A DNA stretch of 64,000 nt from Eopsaltria australis (lineage: Eukaryota; Chordata; Aves; Passeriformes; Petroicidae). This document shows, piece by piece, positions 46,536 to 59,931 of the stretch. The notes beneath the pieces were generated by a model. That model worked only from the letters and a program-made list of their open reading frames with translations. It was not told the origin of the DNA and did not search any database. The stretch lies in the NCBI GenBank assembly GCA_034509425.1, contig JAVTVJ010000831.1, positions 124,001-188,000 of the forward strand. The letters are read 5' to 3'. The stretch's first letter is position 1, and each line of letters opens with the position of its first letter. The position numbers were made by a program, and so were the translations under genes.

Positions 46536-47657
46536 AGCCATGACCCAGAGGTAGGTTTCTTATCTCTGAGTCATTTTGCCCTCAGGCTTTTCTCCAAGGG
46601 AGTGCAGAGGGCTCTTGAGCCAAGAGCTTACAGCCCTCCACAGCAGGTAAAAAAACAAGGTAAAAATAATGTGATGCTTCTTTTGAGATTGGTGTGATGA
46701 TAATTGCACCCCCACAAGTTTAATTTTGGGAATCCTTTCAGTCACTGCAATTCACTTTCTTTAACAAGTTCATTCATTCAGTCTTAAACGTTCCAGAGCT
46801 CAATGCCCTGTGATTAGCTCTGCTTTCTTGCACATGTAAAGGGGAAGAACAGTCAAATAATTTGTAGTGGTCTACACGACTATTGACATATGCATTGATG
46901 TTACCCATGACAGGACAGGCCCTAGTGCTGGTAATCCACAGGAGGAAGCACAGCACTGAATAGCATAAGCCCCACTAAACTGAAAACAGGGCTAGAATTC
47001 AAACCAACCTAATTCAATCAAATACAGCTGTGCTACAGACTGTCCATAGACCATCTTTTGGAAGACTCATTAGAAACAAACAAAATTACAGTGATCTTGC
47101 TTTTTATTTAACATTTGATTCTGTCAGTATTCATACACTGAATCAATTATGTATATTATATAGTCTGTAATAAAAATATAATACCAAGAAAACCTGAGGG
47201 AAGTTGAAAACTATATGTTGCTCTTTGCAATATATGTAACAAAGTGCTGTTTCAAACTGTGAATACACATGCTGGACTTCAGGGCTGTTTTTTGCAAATT
47301 AGAAAACCTAAAATACTGGAATGCCTTACTATGAAGAAAGAGAGAGAGAGAGAGAGGGGAAGGAACAGAAAATTTTTCTCGTTTGCTGTATGAGAAATGT
47401 TCCCATCTACCAATGACAGATATATTCATTATGGAGAAACCCATAGCACATGACCTGCTCTCAAATGTTGCAGTCAAATAGAATTCAGTATTATATTCCC
47501 ATTGTAGACCTTAACTGTAGGTAGATCCTTGAGGATGCAGTAAGACATTGATGGTAGTGACAGTGAATGGGGAGTCTTAAAAAGATTTGTTAAGATTATT
47601 TGGTCATGCTTATCAAATCTTAGGCGCCTCTAACTCATTTCATAATTTTTATATTTT
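46536..47657. other. Spacer with GA repeat
   Basis: A (GA)n tract at about 47338-47357; otherwise nothing recognised. Confidence 0.5.
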
Positions 47658-47662
47658 ACATT

Positions 47663-48571
47663 TGTCGGGGTTTTGGATCTAGTTTTTTTTTGGTTTTTCC
47701 TTCAGGAATTTTTCTCCCATGGGTTGCTAGGTAACTAAAGACTGGGGGGGGGGGGGGGAAGGGAATCTCTCTGGGAAAGTAGAGAGCGAGATTTCGGGAC
47801 TGGAAAAAGAAAGCAAGGGTGGGGGGGAGGGCTGGTCTCTCTTGCTTGGGACCCTTGGAGCCAGACGGTTGGAGCCGCTGTCTACTGAACCCATGGCCAC
47901 TGAGAAACCAGCATGGAGCTGCCGGCCTTTCTGCTCTGAGTGTTCCCCCTACTCCACTGGGACCCGATCTGCCACCAGCCCATCTCTCCCCCGCTCCTCT
48001 GGCACCACTCCAAGTTTTTGCTACACTGTAACTGTGCTCCCCCTACACACCGGGACCTCTTGCCGTCCCGGCTCGCTGTGTCCGGGGATCCTGCTGCGGC
48101 ACCGACACCAGCTGCCCCCGAGGGTTTGTGAAACAAAGCCTCTCCTCCATCCCTCTCTGCCCCGGGCAGTCGCCATTGACACGCGTTACCTGGGCTAGCG
48201 CTAGAGCGGCCCCTGCAGCTGCCTGGAATCATCACACCTAGAGCGCCCCCTACAGTCGCGATAGAACCATTGCACACAGAGCGCCCCCTGCAGGCTGTGA
48301 CTGGAACTGCACCAAAGGGAAAAGGTGCCTGAAGCCAAGCAGGCTGCCACTGGGTTTCTGGTTCTGTTTGTTGGTTAATGCCATAGTTGTTGTTACTTGT
48401 TAGCTTTGTTTTAGATATTAGTAAAGAACTGTTATTCCTATTCTCATATCTATGCCTGAGAGCCCCTTGATTTCAAATTTGTAATAATTTGGAGGGAGAG
48501 GGGTTACAGTTTCCCATTCCAAGGGAGGCTCCTGCCTTCCTTAACAGACACCTGTCTTTCTAACCAAAACA
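47663..48571 (+). mobile_element. Solo LTR-A, plus orientation (909 bp)
   Basis: TGTCGGGG...AACCAAAACA with 5-bp TSD ACATT (47658-47662) / ACGTT (48572-48576), one transition apart. It is the reverse complement of the other LTR-A copies and contains a 13-nt poly-G run near 47746. Confidence 0.9.
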
Positions 48572-48970
48572 ACGTTGAATCCTGAGATGTTTTATATTGA
48601 ATGCTAGGATAGATGACTGAGTACTATGATACAAATTTAACCTTGTGCAAGATGGCCCAGCACTGTGGAGGTTGGCAATGTTTCCTGCATGAATGTGTAC
48701 GTGTGACTGGTACTCACTTTGCCTCATGTTGCTCTCAGTGCTCCAGCACTGCTCAAGTGTGACTGAAAAATCTGTCCTAAAATTTTGGAGAAATAATCTT
48801 TGCATGCGCAAAAATGTGTGGAAAATCAAGAACTAAACCAAATTGTAAGCCCTTGGAACCTTGCCACCAGCAACAGATCTTAGGTAATTCATATGAGTAG
48901 AGAATTCTTTTGTTTTGGCAGTTAATTTGTGTGGTAGTATGACAAATTTCATGATTGCATGCAATGTCTC

Positions 48971-49871
48971 TGTCTTTGTTTGAAGGACAGGTGTCTCTTA
49001 AGGAAGGCAGGAGCCTCCCTTGGAATGGGAAACTGTAACCCCTCTCCCTCCGAATTATTATAAATTTGAAATCAAGAGGCTCTCAGGCAAAGATATGGGA
49101 ATAGGAATAACAGTTCTTTACTAATATCTACAACAAAGATGACAAATAACAACAAACAGAACCAGAAACCCAGTGGCAGCCTGCTCGGCTTCAGGCACCT
49201 TTTCCCTTTGGTGCAGTTCCAGTCACAGCCTGCAGGGGCGCTCTGGGTGTGATGATTCCAGGCAGCTGCAGGGGGTGCTCCGGTGTGAGCTCAGGTAGCA
49301 CACGGTAATGGCGGCTGCCCGAGGCAGAGAGAGATGGAGGAGAGCCTTTTTTTCACAGACCCTCGGGGGGCAGCTGGTGTCAGTGCCGCAGCAGGATCCC
49401 CAGACACAGCGAGCTGGGATGGTAAGAGGTCCCGGCGTGCAGGGGGAACCCAGTTACAATGTAGCAAAAACTCAGAGCGGCGTGAAGGAGTGGGGGAGAG
49501 ATGGGCTGGTGGCAGGCAGCTCCCGATGGAGCAGAGAGGAAAAGACTCACAGCAGACAGACCGGCAGCTCCGTGCTGGCTTCTCAGGGGCCGTGGGTTCA
49601 GCAGACAGCAGCTCCAACCGTCCAGCTCTCAGGGTCCCGAGCAAGAGAGCGACCTCCCTGCCGCCCTTGTTTTTTCAGTCTCCAAAATCTCGCGTTGTCA
49701 GGTCCTGCTTCCATGAGAACGATTCTGCCCCACCCTGCCAAGGAGAAAGGCCCTAGCCTTGGTGCTTTGTTTCTCTTAAGTACTCAGCCATTAGCTCAGT
49801 CATTAGTCTCTTAGCAACCCATGGGAGAAAAAATTCCTGAGGAAAAAAAAAACTAAATCCAAACTCCAACA
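48971..49871 (-). mobile_element. Solo LTR-A, minus orientation (901 bp)
   Basis: TGTCTTTGTTTG...CTCCAACA with perfect 5-bp TSD GTCTC (48966-48970, 49872-49876). It lies 399 bp from the plus-oriented copy, so the pair forms a large inverted repeat; the sequence between them (48577-48965) holds nothing recognised. Confidence 0.93.
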
Positions 49872-50612
49872 GTCTCCCAAGTTATTTGGTGATGAAAGAT
49901 ATTTTTTTTCCAAATATCAGTAGCTTTAGATACTATCATAAATTAAGAGTTTAATAACACAAAAAAAAAATCAAGCATTAGGCTGTTTAATATAAGCTTT
50001 AGTATACTAATTCAATAGAGTATTCATCAGCCAGTATTTCCAAAAGAAAAGAAAATCTTGCCAAAGGTAAGCAGTATAGGGGAAAATATGCTTATACAGA
50101 AATTATTTTCCCATACCTGTCTTTAACATTCATTACCTTTCCCTATGAGTTTGTCTTTATTACAGCAAAATAGATCATAAACAGACACTATTTCAGCCTT
50201 ACTCAAAAATCATAAAAAATTGGTTTAATCGAAATCAGTCTTCCATAACTAAAGAAGGAATATGAATCAGTGTGATGGGTTAACCTTGCTGACTGCCAGT
50301 TACCAAACCATCCATTCTCTCACTCCTATTTATCATCAGGACAGGAGGAGAAAAAAAAGTGTGAAAACGGTCATGAGTTAAGATAAGGACAGGGAGGTCA
50401 CTCACAAATTTCTGACATAGGCAAAACAGACTAGACTTGGTGAAATTAATTCAATTTACTGTAAATGAAAAATGGAGTAAAATAGTGAGAAATGAAAGCA
50501 AAATTAAAAACACTCCGAGGCTGCTTTTCTGCTCAGAAACAACAGCATTCCTAACTCTTCTAAGTCTTCCCCCTGAGTGGCACAGGCACGCAGGTATTAG
50601 GTTTTAGTCAGT

Positions 50613-52380
50613 TGTTGTGGTTTAGAGGTTTGGGAAACCGGGCAGAAACACCAATTGTGTAGTGGTTTTAATTTGCCTATTGGAGTTTCTGGCTAAACAC
50701 CAGCACACTTACCAAAATTTACCTGATTTTTGTTGTGAGGTAAGGATTAATAGTAGACAAAGTAGGCTCACACTTTAAGGGATATAAAGAGAATTTATTA
50801 ACAGACTTAAACAAAGAGAATAATAAAAATCAGGAATCAGAACAAAACCTTTAGAACACCCTTCTTCCCTGCCCCCTCCATTTCTTTCCCACTGATCATA
50901 CAATAGACTGCACTTCGACTTTTAGTTAGTTTACCACTTCTGAAATAGTCCTTTTCCTCAGTTCGTGTAGGGAGAGACGTTTTCTCTTGCTCTATCATGT
51001 TGATTCCCATAGGAAAACACAGTTCTTATGGTTTTCAGCCTCAATACAAGCAGCCGCCCGGAAGGAAAAGATCTGCTTGTTTTGGAAAATCCCTCCCACT
51101 TTAGTAGCTTTCCCATGACTACTACAGTGGGCATATGATGGTCACTGAGGTAGTCTTTTGAGGATGAAGATTTCTATTACAGTGGCGATGAAATCCCCTT
51201 TTTTCATTAACGGCAACATAAGTCTTCTTCTATTATTCCCGCAGCAAGGAATCTTTACTTAGGAGTCTTAGTCCACTGGCTGCAGCTAGAACATTACAAC
51301 CCCCCTATTTCACTCTTTTAGACCATTGTTCATATATTACAGGGTATATTATAGCCGAGTTTATCAACATGTCTTTACAAGAGCAGTTTCTGCCTTGGTT
51401 AGGACACTCCTCATCTCCTCCCTCTCTGGATATAGGCTTTGCTATATTCATTAACTTGGAGTCTTTCTGTTGTACTTTTTGCAGGTGTCTTGATTCTTTC
51501 TCTTTCTGTGTGGGGGAAAACAGATGCTTGTAAGTTCCGTCCTGATGTTGAAAAGGTTAATTTATCTTTCAGTTGGACGACAGTCACATGACCTCTACCC
51601 ACGTTGTTTGAGTGTAACGTTCTCAGCATTTGAGCTGAGGGAGAGGAGTTTGTGCCGTTCTCCATCCAAGCCACATCCGAGCTGCAGAGGGCCAGCCCAA
51701 GCCTTCTCCCGCGCTGGGCCGCTCACAGAGCCAGCTCGGCACAGCCCAGCGGGGCCAGTGGGGCCGCATCTGACATGCAGGGAGAGGAGCCCGCCTGTGC
51801 CGTTCTCCATCCAAACAATGTCTGAGTCGCAGGGGGCTCAGCCTGAGTCCTCTCCCGTGCTGGGCCACGCTGCAGAGCGGGGCTGGCGGGGCTGTGTCTG
51901 AGTTGCAGGGGGCCCGGCCCGAGCCCTCTCCTGTGCTGGACTGTGCCACAGGGAGCCGGCCTGGCTTGGCCAGGTGGGGTGGGACTGACAGGGCTGAGTC
52001 ATCTCGTCCTGGGGAAAAAGAACAAAGCTTTTCCTGGCTCGGCCGGAACCGAACGGAGCCGACTTGGCTCTCTCTCACATGGAGCCACTATTAGGGACTA
52101 AAAGGCCGGCACGAGCTTCCCTCCCCACTCCCCTTCCGCGCCATCTTGGCCGACAGGCCAGGACATGTGGCCTGGGTGGACCTCACCAGACGGCGCGGAG
52201 GGGAGAGAGCGACGTCTTTTCTCAGTCAGCCAGAAGTCTAAAAGAGGGCTTCTTCTGATCCTCTCCTGGTTTTATGAGTTCTGGAGGTGGAAACTGCAAT
52301 ACCTCCCTTTGGGTACCGCATTTCCAGCTCCACCTCCTTCTTTCTGCACCGGAAATCCCAGCCAAGGCTACCCCACTACA
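50613..52380 (-). mobile_element. Solo LTR-C, copy 2 (1768 bp), nested in LTR-J
   Basis: TGTTGTGGTTT...CCCCACTACA with TSD TCAGT/TTAGT (one transition). It contains about three GC-rich tandem units of roughly 100 bp (GCTGGGCC-type) at about 51650-51990. Confidence 0.9.
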
Positions 52381-52471
52381 TTAGTTCATAACCTTTTGAC
52401 TCTGTCACTCCTTCCTCATCACACTCTTCTCCTAATCCAATGTGGGTTCCTCAACAATGGGATAGAGCCCT

Positions 52472-53042
52472 TGTATTGGGTCTGACTGGGGTAAAGCTCA
52501 CAGGCCTTACAGTGCTGTGTTTTGCTTTGGTAGCTGGCGTTGATAACAGAGCAGTGTTTTGGCTACTGCCAAGCAGTGCTGTCCCTCTGAAATTCCTTCC
52601 CCCACTGAAGAGGATGGGGGGGGCAAGATCCTGGGAGGGGACACCAGCAGGCCAGCTGACCCCAGTCAGCCAAAGGGATATTCCATACCATATGACATCA
52701 GCTCAGATATATAAGGGAAGGAAGAGAGGAGGAGGAGGAGGCACTCAGCACTCGTCCATGTTTGCCTCCTTGAACAACTGTCACGCGTGCTGAAGCCCTG
52801 CTTCCCAGAAAGTGTCCGGACATTGCTACTGATGGGAAGTAGAGATTGATTGTTTTCCCCTCTGCTCTTGCACGCGCAACTCTCAGCTTGCTTGTTCTAT
52901 TTTTCCCCTCTCTGTAATAAAACTGCCTTTTCTTACCCTGATAGTCTTTTTCAATATTATCCTCTCCCCTCTCCCAGTGGGAGGGGGAGTGATAGAGTGA
53001 CTGAGTGGGCACCTGGCACCTAGCTGGGGTCAACCCATGACA
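52472..53042 (+). mobile_element. Solo LTR-I (571 bp), nested in LTR-J
   Basis: TGTATTGGG...CCCATGACA with perfect 5-bp TSD GCCCT (52467-52471, 53043-53047). A TATA box lies at about 52706-52714 and AATAAA at 52917-52922, so it is plus-oriented. Confidence 0.92.
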
Positions 53043-53543
53043 GCCCTTCATGAATTTCTTCAGTGTGGATCCTTCCCTCCAGCTTCATGAACTGCTCCAG
53101 CAAGGTTCTTTCCCTGATGTACTGTTCTTCAGGAGTGGTTAGGGTTCTTTACATGGCTACAGCTCCTGACAGAAAACCTGCTGCTGTGTTCCTTCATGGG
53201 CCTGATCTTCTCCACAGATTGCAGGAGAATCTCTGCTCTAGTACTTGAAGCACCTCCTCCCCCTCCTTCTTCATTAACCTTGGTGTCTGTAGGGCTGTTC
53301 ACTTCTTTTTCCTCTCTCTCACAACTGCTTCACAGCATTCTTTCACCCTTTCTCAATTATGTTATCACAGAGGGTTCACCAGCTTGGATCATAGGCTCAG
53401 TTTAGTCCAGTTTTGAGGCCTTTCAGAGCTGGCTGAAACCAGCTTTGTCCAACATGACACAGCCCCAGGCTTCCTCTCACAGAAGCCACTCCTTCAGCAC
53501 ACTGTGCAACCAAACCCTTGCCATGTCAACCCAATACAATGAG

Positions 53544-56500
53544 TTTAACAGCCAAAGACAATACAAGGCATTTTGCTGAATCCTGTGTGACCTTCTACAG
53601 GTTTTTTCATTCTGCAGTTTTAGAGCTTTACTGTAAAGCATCAGCAAAACTGGCAGTGGAAAAAGAAGTAACCACATTTTCAGTGGAAAAGACTGTCCAA
53701 AATGCTATTAGGAAAACCGAAATTATTATTCTGAAAGTATTTCCTTAATTTATTCTTCTTTAGAAAAAAAGAAAAACATGACAAAATGATGTAAATTTCT
53801 TTTCTGGAATGAACATGCATCACATCTTTTATTTCTCTTGTAGCAATATAAAAAAATACGGAAAATTCTATGTCAAAAAAAGCCAAAACCAAAAATGTAA
53901 TAAAAAATACAAGCAACAAATAAAGAATGAAAGTCTGTCTTACATATCACAATAGATATAAGAGAATCATCTACCTAATGTAAATGCTGTTTTAATATTA
54001 GAGTGTTCAGCATCTTTGGAGTAGTTGTTTAAAGATAAAAAGTTGTAAAAAAGAGGATGTTCTGTCAGATTTCACAGGAGCACAGATACACAGCCAATAT
54101 TTATCTGAATGCTAAAGAAATGCTCAAATTTGTTACTTATATTTCTGCTTTCCTTCAGTAAGTCATACTCCTGTTTTTGACTCTAGCAAAGAATAACTTT
54201 CTTGAGATAATTTCCATACAATCTATATGGATGTGAATTCACCATTCCTTACCACAAAAAAAATATTCATGTCTTAAGATCATATCCTTTTAAAACAACT
54301 TATATATGAAGAACATCTTACTGAATTCACAGCAAAGATGTTATTGTCCAGTTTTACAGTGACCCAGAGCAGCCATAGGACTATAATAAAAAATTTAGGA
54401 GTCCTTTATTTTAGATTTAGAAAAAGAGGAGGACACAAACCTTCCATCAGAAGCATGTATCTATTTGGAACTGCCAGTTCTTTAGGTGCTTTGAGAGCAA
54501 ACAGGCCATTACTTACTGAAGCATCAAAATCTGTGTTTGTTTTTGAATCAGTGAGAATAAAGGCCAATTTTTCTACACCAGTTTAAATTATATCAAGGAC
54601 AGTACTTTATGAAATTTTACAAATACTCTGAAATTTTCCCTCTAAAGATTACACCAGTCATGGAAGTCTGTAATCTTTTTTGAAAAATCAAAGTCCTGGT
54701 GTTGCCTTTTCCCCCAACCTGGAAAAGAAACTTGACATCATTTTAGCAAGCAGGTAATATAAAAGGGGATCTTTATTTTGAAAGTCTTCAGGAGCAGTTA
54801 TGGAAAGGTGTCCATAAAAGCCTCCCCCTCCAGGGGTGAGTACATATTTATAGCTTTTATGAAATTAGCATAATTGATTAAAAGCACCAATTAGGAGAAT
54901 AAGTGGTGATTCAATTCCCCCCCCAAGGCCCAGCCCCTTCTCTGGAGCCCCCCTCTCAGCACTGGCTCTACTTTGTTTATGAAAATGTACCTCAGAGTTG
55001 TTCTCGGCCTTGGTTCCCAGGAAGAACCGAGATAGGACAGGGCCTTGCACCCCCTGGGGCTTGGACCTCTGGAATTTGCTTTGTCTTTCTGCCTAGGGAA
55101 AGGCCATGGAAAAGTACTGGGAAAACTAGCTATTAATACAGTAGGCTACAGAGCTACAAATATATATGCAAAGAGTACAGAGAACATACAAAAGAAAAAA
55201 GGCAGAAACCAAATGGCATCACTGGATAAAGCATCTGAAAGGGTTGTCAAACAAATATTTTGGTAATATTGGACAGTATCTATGGGTAATTTTCTGGAAG
55301 GCCACTTGTATAAACCTAGTAAAACCTCCCTGGATTCTGCTTGCTCAGATCTCCCTATTAAAGTGTCTGCCTCCAACAGATGGTAGGTGACAATTTCATG
55401 TTCAGTCTCCAATGCTTCTCTTCTCATGAAAGTAGAATATCACACTCAAAGGATGAAAGAAAAGTTACTGTCAAAGCTGTCATTGTAAAAATAAAAAAAA
55501 TCACACAGTATGGAAGTGAAAAATCTGTACAGTAGTTATTGCACATAGCTGCATCTAACAGAAATTTGGTCATGGACATGGAAGGCAAAAGATAATAATT
55601 CACCAGTTTGTTCAGTTGCAACTACTTTTGTTTGTTTGTTTGTTTTTTGCTTTTTGCTATTGGCTTTTGGCTTTTGGCTTTTTCTTTTTGTGTTATAATT
55701 CTTCCTCAACAGAAAGAGATTAAATGGGAGATTGCCTTCAGAAAGAAGATAAATGCTTGGGGGTTTTTAAATGCTTCATAAAAGTAAAATATCTCAAATA
55801 AAAATTATTTTATCCTAGACAGATAAAGGGGAAAATAGAGAAAAAAATCCTCCCTGAAAACATCTTCATTGATGAAATTACCAAAGAATGAGTACACCCT
55901 TTAATGTTGTTTTTCGAAGAGATGAGAAAATTTGTGTTTGGTATGAATTTAAATGTGATGCCTTAGTCAACAAGCTGCACAGGAAATAAGCTCCCTTGGC
56001 CAATAGTCACACGATACATAACAAGGTCAAATATTGTTTCTAAAGCAATTATTATTTTAAAGAATTGTAGCCTTTACTCAGCCATTCTCTCTAACAGCAG
56101 AATCTGTTTCAATGGTAGCAGTTTCATTTGAGGGAGCTGGGCAGTATGAAAGCAAGCAACTCAAAGAATTCTGTCCTTTAAATCTGTGCAAGATATATTT
56201 CTTATGTGTTACCATATAAAATGGTGAAAGGTTCTGCTATGAAAGCTAAGTGATTTATTACCTTGATATGGAGCACAGGTGAACATATTTCTTCCTTTTT
56301 CACTGATACTATTAAGAAGCATTGCTTCATTTATCTTATGTATTCTACCTTCATTTATCTTACATATTTTACCTTCAACACTTGTTAGCAAGCTGCAATA
56401 CAAATTTCTTAAAGAAACTTTTGATACTCAAATAATGAGAGTCCTCTGTAAAAAATACAGTTCCAGAGACTTTGGAAGATTGTTCTTTCCACTCCTTCTG

Positions 56501-58250
56501 TAGGGAGAATATTAAAATAAATTAAAAAATAAATGAGTGAATAATCTTGAAAGAACAGAAATATTAGACCCCATCTTACTAACTATCCTCTCTTTTTATA
56601 TGTAAACAAACAAAAAGGGTTTTTATATGTAAACTAACTTTAACATTTCTTAGTTGTGTAGTTTATGATAGCAGGTGAAAATACTTTATACTTAAAAGTT
56701 TATGTTATTGAATGATGAATTACATTATTTCTTGACTCATATGGTGAATAAATCAACCAGATAATTAGTAGTACAATTAAGCCATGGGAAAAAAAATTAT
56801 ATCAAAAGCATCAAAATGAGATGTTACATGAACCATTCAAGAAAAGTATTAAAAACAATCTAATTTTTAAATATGAGAAAGCAAATAGTTCTCCCCTTGC
56901 CATCCCCAAAATGTCAAGAGCTGCAGCTAAGCTCCTTGGGGCAAAACTTCAATACTCAGCAAAGATTGGTTTACATAAAACAAGTGTTTACCAGGCTGGA
57001 AGACATTCTCTGCTCATTTCTATGAATGACTTTCAGTGAAGTTGCAATAATGGCGTACATGGGAGACATATGGAGCTAAAAAATCCAAGGGGAAAAAAAA
57101 AAATATATATATATTAGCTAATGTAAAGTCTGGTAGCTGAAGTAAAATAAATCTGCCTTCTTTTCCTAGCTTTGTCACAGGACTTACTACAGTCTGTGCA
57201 AATTAATTAAAATATAATTGTTTATACTATTGAAGGCAAAGTCTGAAAAGCCAAAAATGTCTTTTAAATTAAAAATATGTTTCTCTGGCCATCCTTCCAT
57301 GTTACTTCTGACACATAGCAATCCTAACTGTCACTGAGCTTCTAGGTATTCCTGGTAGTTCCAACCAATAACAGTCTGTATGTCTAACAAAGTGTTTCTG
57401 CTTCATTATAGAAACATCAAAAAATGATTTCTCTAAAGAACCAAGAGCTTTCTCTGATGTTTATATGTTGTTTACTCTTCTCATTTAGATGTGTCATGTA
57501 AGCCAAAATGACATAAAAATATTACTATGATAAAAATTATATTAGTAGCAAATTTTGTATTTCAAACAGTTAACTGATTCCAAGCAAGCAGCAGCCACAC
57601 ATCTGCTGTGCTTATGATGCTTTCCAGGAATTGCTGTAGAAAATAACTTTAAGCAGAGAGTCTAATTTTTTTCAATAGCAGGACATCTCATGCACATTTT
57701 GCTGAGGAGTATATCTGGTTCAGGTAGCTGAGCTTGAAAGCTGGAGATGGAGATGCAAATTGATCTAGAAATAAGAGCTGGAGATAAGAGGGGGGGCGGA
57801 AGAATGAGATCTGAAGACAGACTCTGAGGGTGTAAAATCCCAGGAGTTCCTTTGTTGGGCGTCCCTCCTCAGAAGCACCATCTTGAGCTGTTTTTGTGTC
57901 ACTGCACCGTGAATAAATGGCTTTATGGAACGAGACATCTGAGACTCTGTGATGGGAAACCTGGGATGGAAGCGGTGAGGAAACCTTGTCTGTCTGAGTG
58001 TGAGTGGGGTGTGCAGGGAGTCAAGGGGGATCCCCTCGGGTCACCAGAGCAGCTGTTGCCAAGGGGCTCCAGTCCCAGCAGTGAAAGTCTCTGGCCTTGG
58101 TAGTGTGACTGCCATTGAGCCTTGAGAATGGTCAGACTGGGAAGTTCTCTTAACAATTTAAAATTTCAGTTTAAATTTCATTTTAATTGTAAATGTTCCA
58201 TGTATTCACACGTACATTAGGAGACACGACATCGCCATTCCATAAAAGAA
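53544..58250. other. AT-rich spacer with possible weak LTR relics
   Basis: Mostly unrecognised. A (TTTG)n and GGCTTTT-repeat tract lies at about 55628-55690. A stretch near 57840-58000 with AATAAA at 57913 looks like the R/U5 of an LTR, but I found no ends or TSD. Confidence 0.45.
54700..55140 (-). mobile_element. Candidate LTR, ends undefined
   Basis: TGTTGCCTTTTCC start, minus-strand AATAAA at about 54772 and T-rich TATA-like sequence near 54850, GC content differing from its flanks. No TSD was found. Confidence 0.3.
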
Positions 58251-58255
58251 AGGAC

Positions 58256-59423
58256 TGATGCCTGAAGGATTTTTTGCTTTTTCTTCTATATACTTTTTAC
58301 ACAGTTCTCTATATCCACAGGTATTAGCATGCATACTTGCAATACTTTAGGTGTGATAATTTAGCCTGGTTTCTTGGTGTCCAGTAGGCTGGGAGACTAA
58401 ACACCCCAGAAGCTGTAGAGTTAGAAGACCAAACATTCTATTGTTGTAAGCACTCAAGGTCCCCTAGTAGGACAAATTCTGTAAACTAGAAGTTAGCCCA
58501 CTCCAGCCCCCTTATTGGGTCCTCTTGTTAGAGATGCTAATGTGTAAGGTCTTTAATTGTATACTCAATTGAGGGGTGGGAGAACATCACTGTGGCAGGA
58601 CACCTACCCCCCTCACCTCCTCCTCCTGTGTGTCACAGATAACGGGTGCATAAAGAGATAACCCAAGGGCACAAAGGCCCAGCAGGGGTCATCTCTGGCG
58701 CCAGAGTGCTCAAGCCTCAGCTAAGAATTAACATCTTAGTCTGCAGAGCTGATGGAAGGAGAGATAAAAAAAAAATTGCTGACTAAAGAGTCACGGTTTT
58801 ACACTATAAAAGATACATGAGCTATCACTGAGGCAGAAGTCTCTTATACCCTGAAAGTGTTTGAACCTTCTCCCCGAAGTCTGGATGCAGGTTTCGTGGT
58901 TACTTCTCTAGGGACTGAGGGAAAGGATCTCAATGTGTGCCCCACCTTCAGCAATTGGATGGTAAGATACATTGAATCCTAAGCTTATACTATTTCTTCG
59001 CTAGCTGTAACTGAAAAAGGTACCATTCTCGTGCACTGTATGTCAAACTACTAGTAGTCTCTCTTTTTGTTTTATTCCTGTATAGTATTGGTTTACTTTA
59101 AGTCTTATGTCTGTTAGTTTCCCCGCCTATTAATAAATGATTAATTCTATAATAGACAGAATCAGTCATCATTAAAAGAACTTACGAATTTGAGTGGGTT
59201 TTGGGGTGCTGGTTACCTCAATACGTTACTGCCTGCTGCCAAGGCCTGGGCAAAAGGCAAGGACTAATCTAACCTCCCACATCCATTCGTGACAATTGCA
59301 ATGCGTGTCACCTGGGTGAAGCAATGAATTGAATGGGATCCTATTAGAATACTGAGGTAAACGACCCCCAACCCTCTAACCGTGTCTAGTTTCTTATTTC
59401 CTAAAACCAGGAAAAAGGCATCA
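58256..59423 (+). mobile_element. Solo LTR-D (E3-family LTR) split by LTR-E
   Basis: TGATGCCTGAAGG...AAAAAGGCATCA matches the E3 LTR in reverse orientation, with an interruption at 58591-59294. The flanks GGAC/GGAT fit a 4-bp TSD with one transition. It is clearly more diverged than the two E3 LTRs. Confidence 0.88.
58591..59294 (+). mobile_element. Solo LTR-E (704 bp) nested in LTR-D
   Basis: TGTGGCAGG...ATTCGTGACA. A TATA box lies at 58804-58811 and AATAAA at 59132-59137. The flanks ATCAC/ATTGC become identical (ATCGC) if each lost the CpG by deamination. Confidence 0.75.
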
Positions 59424-59556
59424 GGATCACCATAGTCGAAGGCCAGGACACGTAAACATACACATAGTTTAAACACAGAAGAAGCTCAAGGGTATTTCCA
59501 AGGCCTCTGCTATAGCAGTAAAAGTAACTCAATCAAAATTTTGTATGGATCCCAAC

Positions 59557-59925
59557 TGTTGGTGGCGAGAGAAGCAAGGTGCAGACCCAATGTGAGTCAT
59601 AAATCAAGCTCGTTTATTGTCAGACAGTGCACACACTTATACTTCTCTATGTGCTCAAAATATTATTTACTTACAGAAGTTTCACACGGGATCTTTCTCT
59701 AATCTAATTAAAACACCAAACTGGTATCAGAAGGCAACAACATCAACAGTTTCTTCTGCCAAGTTAATCTCTAGACACCTGCAGCTTGTTTTCGGCTCTC
59801 ATGTCTCCCTTTCCCACAGTTGTCTTGAGAATAACTTTGAGCAGAGGCCTAGCTCTCGTCTATGGGGCCTGGATTGCTCACTTTTACTTTATGTCTGTGC
59901 AGCCAGAGATGGCCATTTCCCAACA
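59557..59925 (-). mobile_element. Solo ERVK-type LTR-F (369 bp)
   Basis: TGTTGGTGG...TTCCCAACA with perfect 6-bp TSD CCCAAC (59551-59556, 59926-59931). Minus-strand AATAAA lies near 59613. Confidence 0.85.
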
Positions 59926-59931
59926 CCCAAC

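Larger units (their letters stand above)
50271..53538 (-). mobile_element. LTR-J, an old LTR carrying two nested LTRs
   Basis: Starts TGTGATGGGTT at 50271 and ends ...ACCCAATACA at 53538, with 5-bp TSD ATCAG/ATGAG (one mismatch). Removing LTR-C (50613-52380) and LTR-I (52472-53042) with one TSD each leaves about 919 bp, a plausible LTR. The outer pieces are 50271-50612, 52386-52471 and 53048-53538. The sequence resembles a common avian LTR from memory; its family name needs a library search. Confidence 0.75.
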
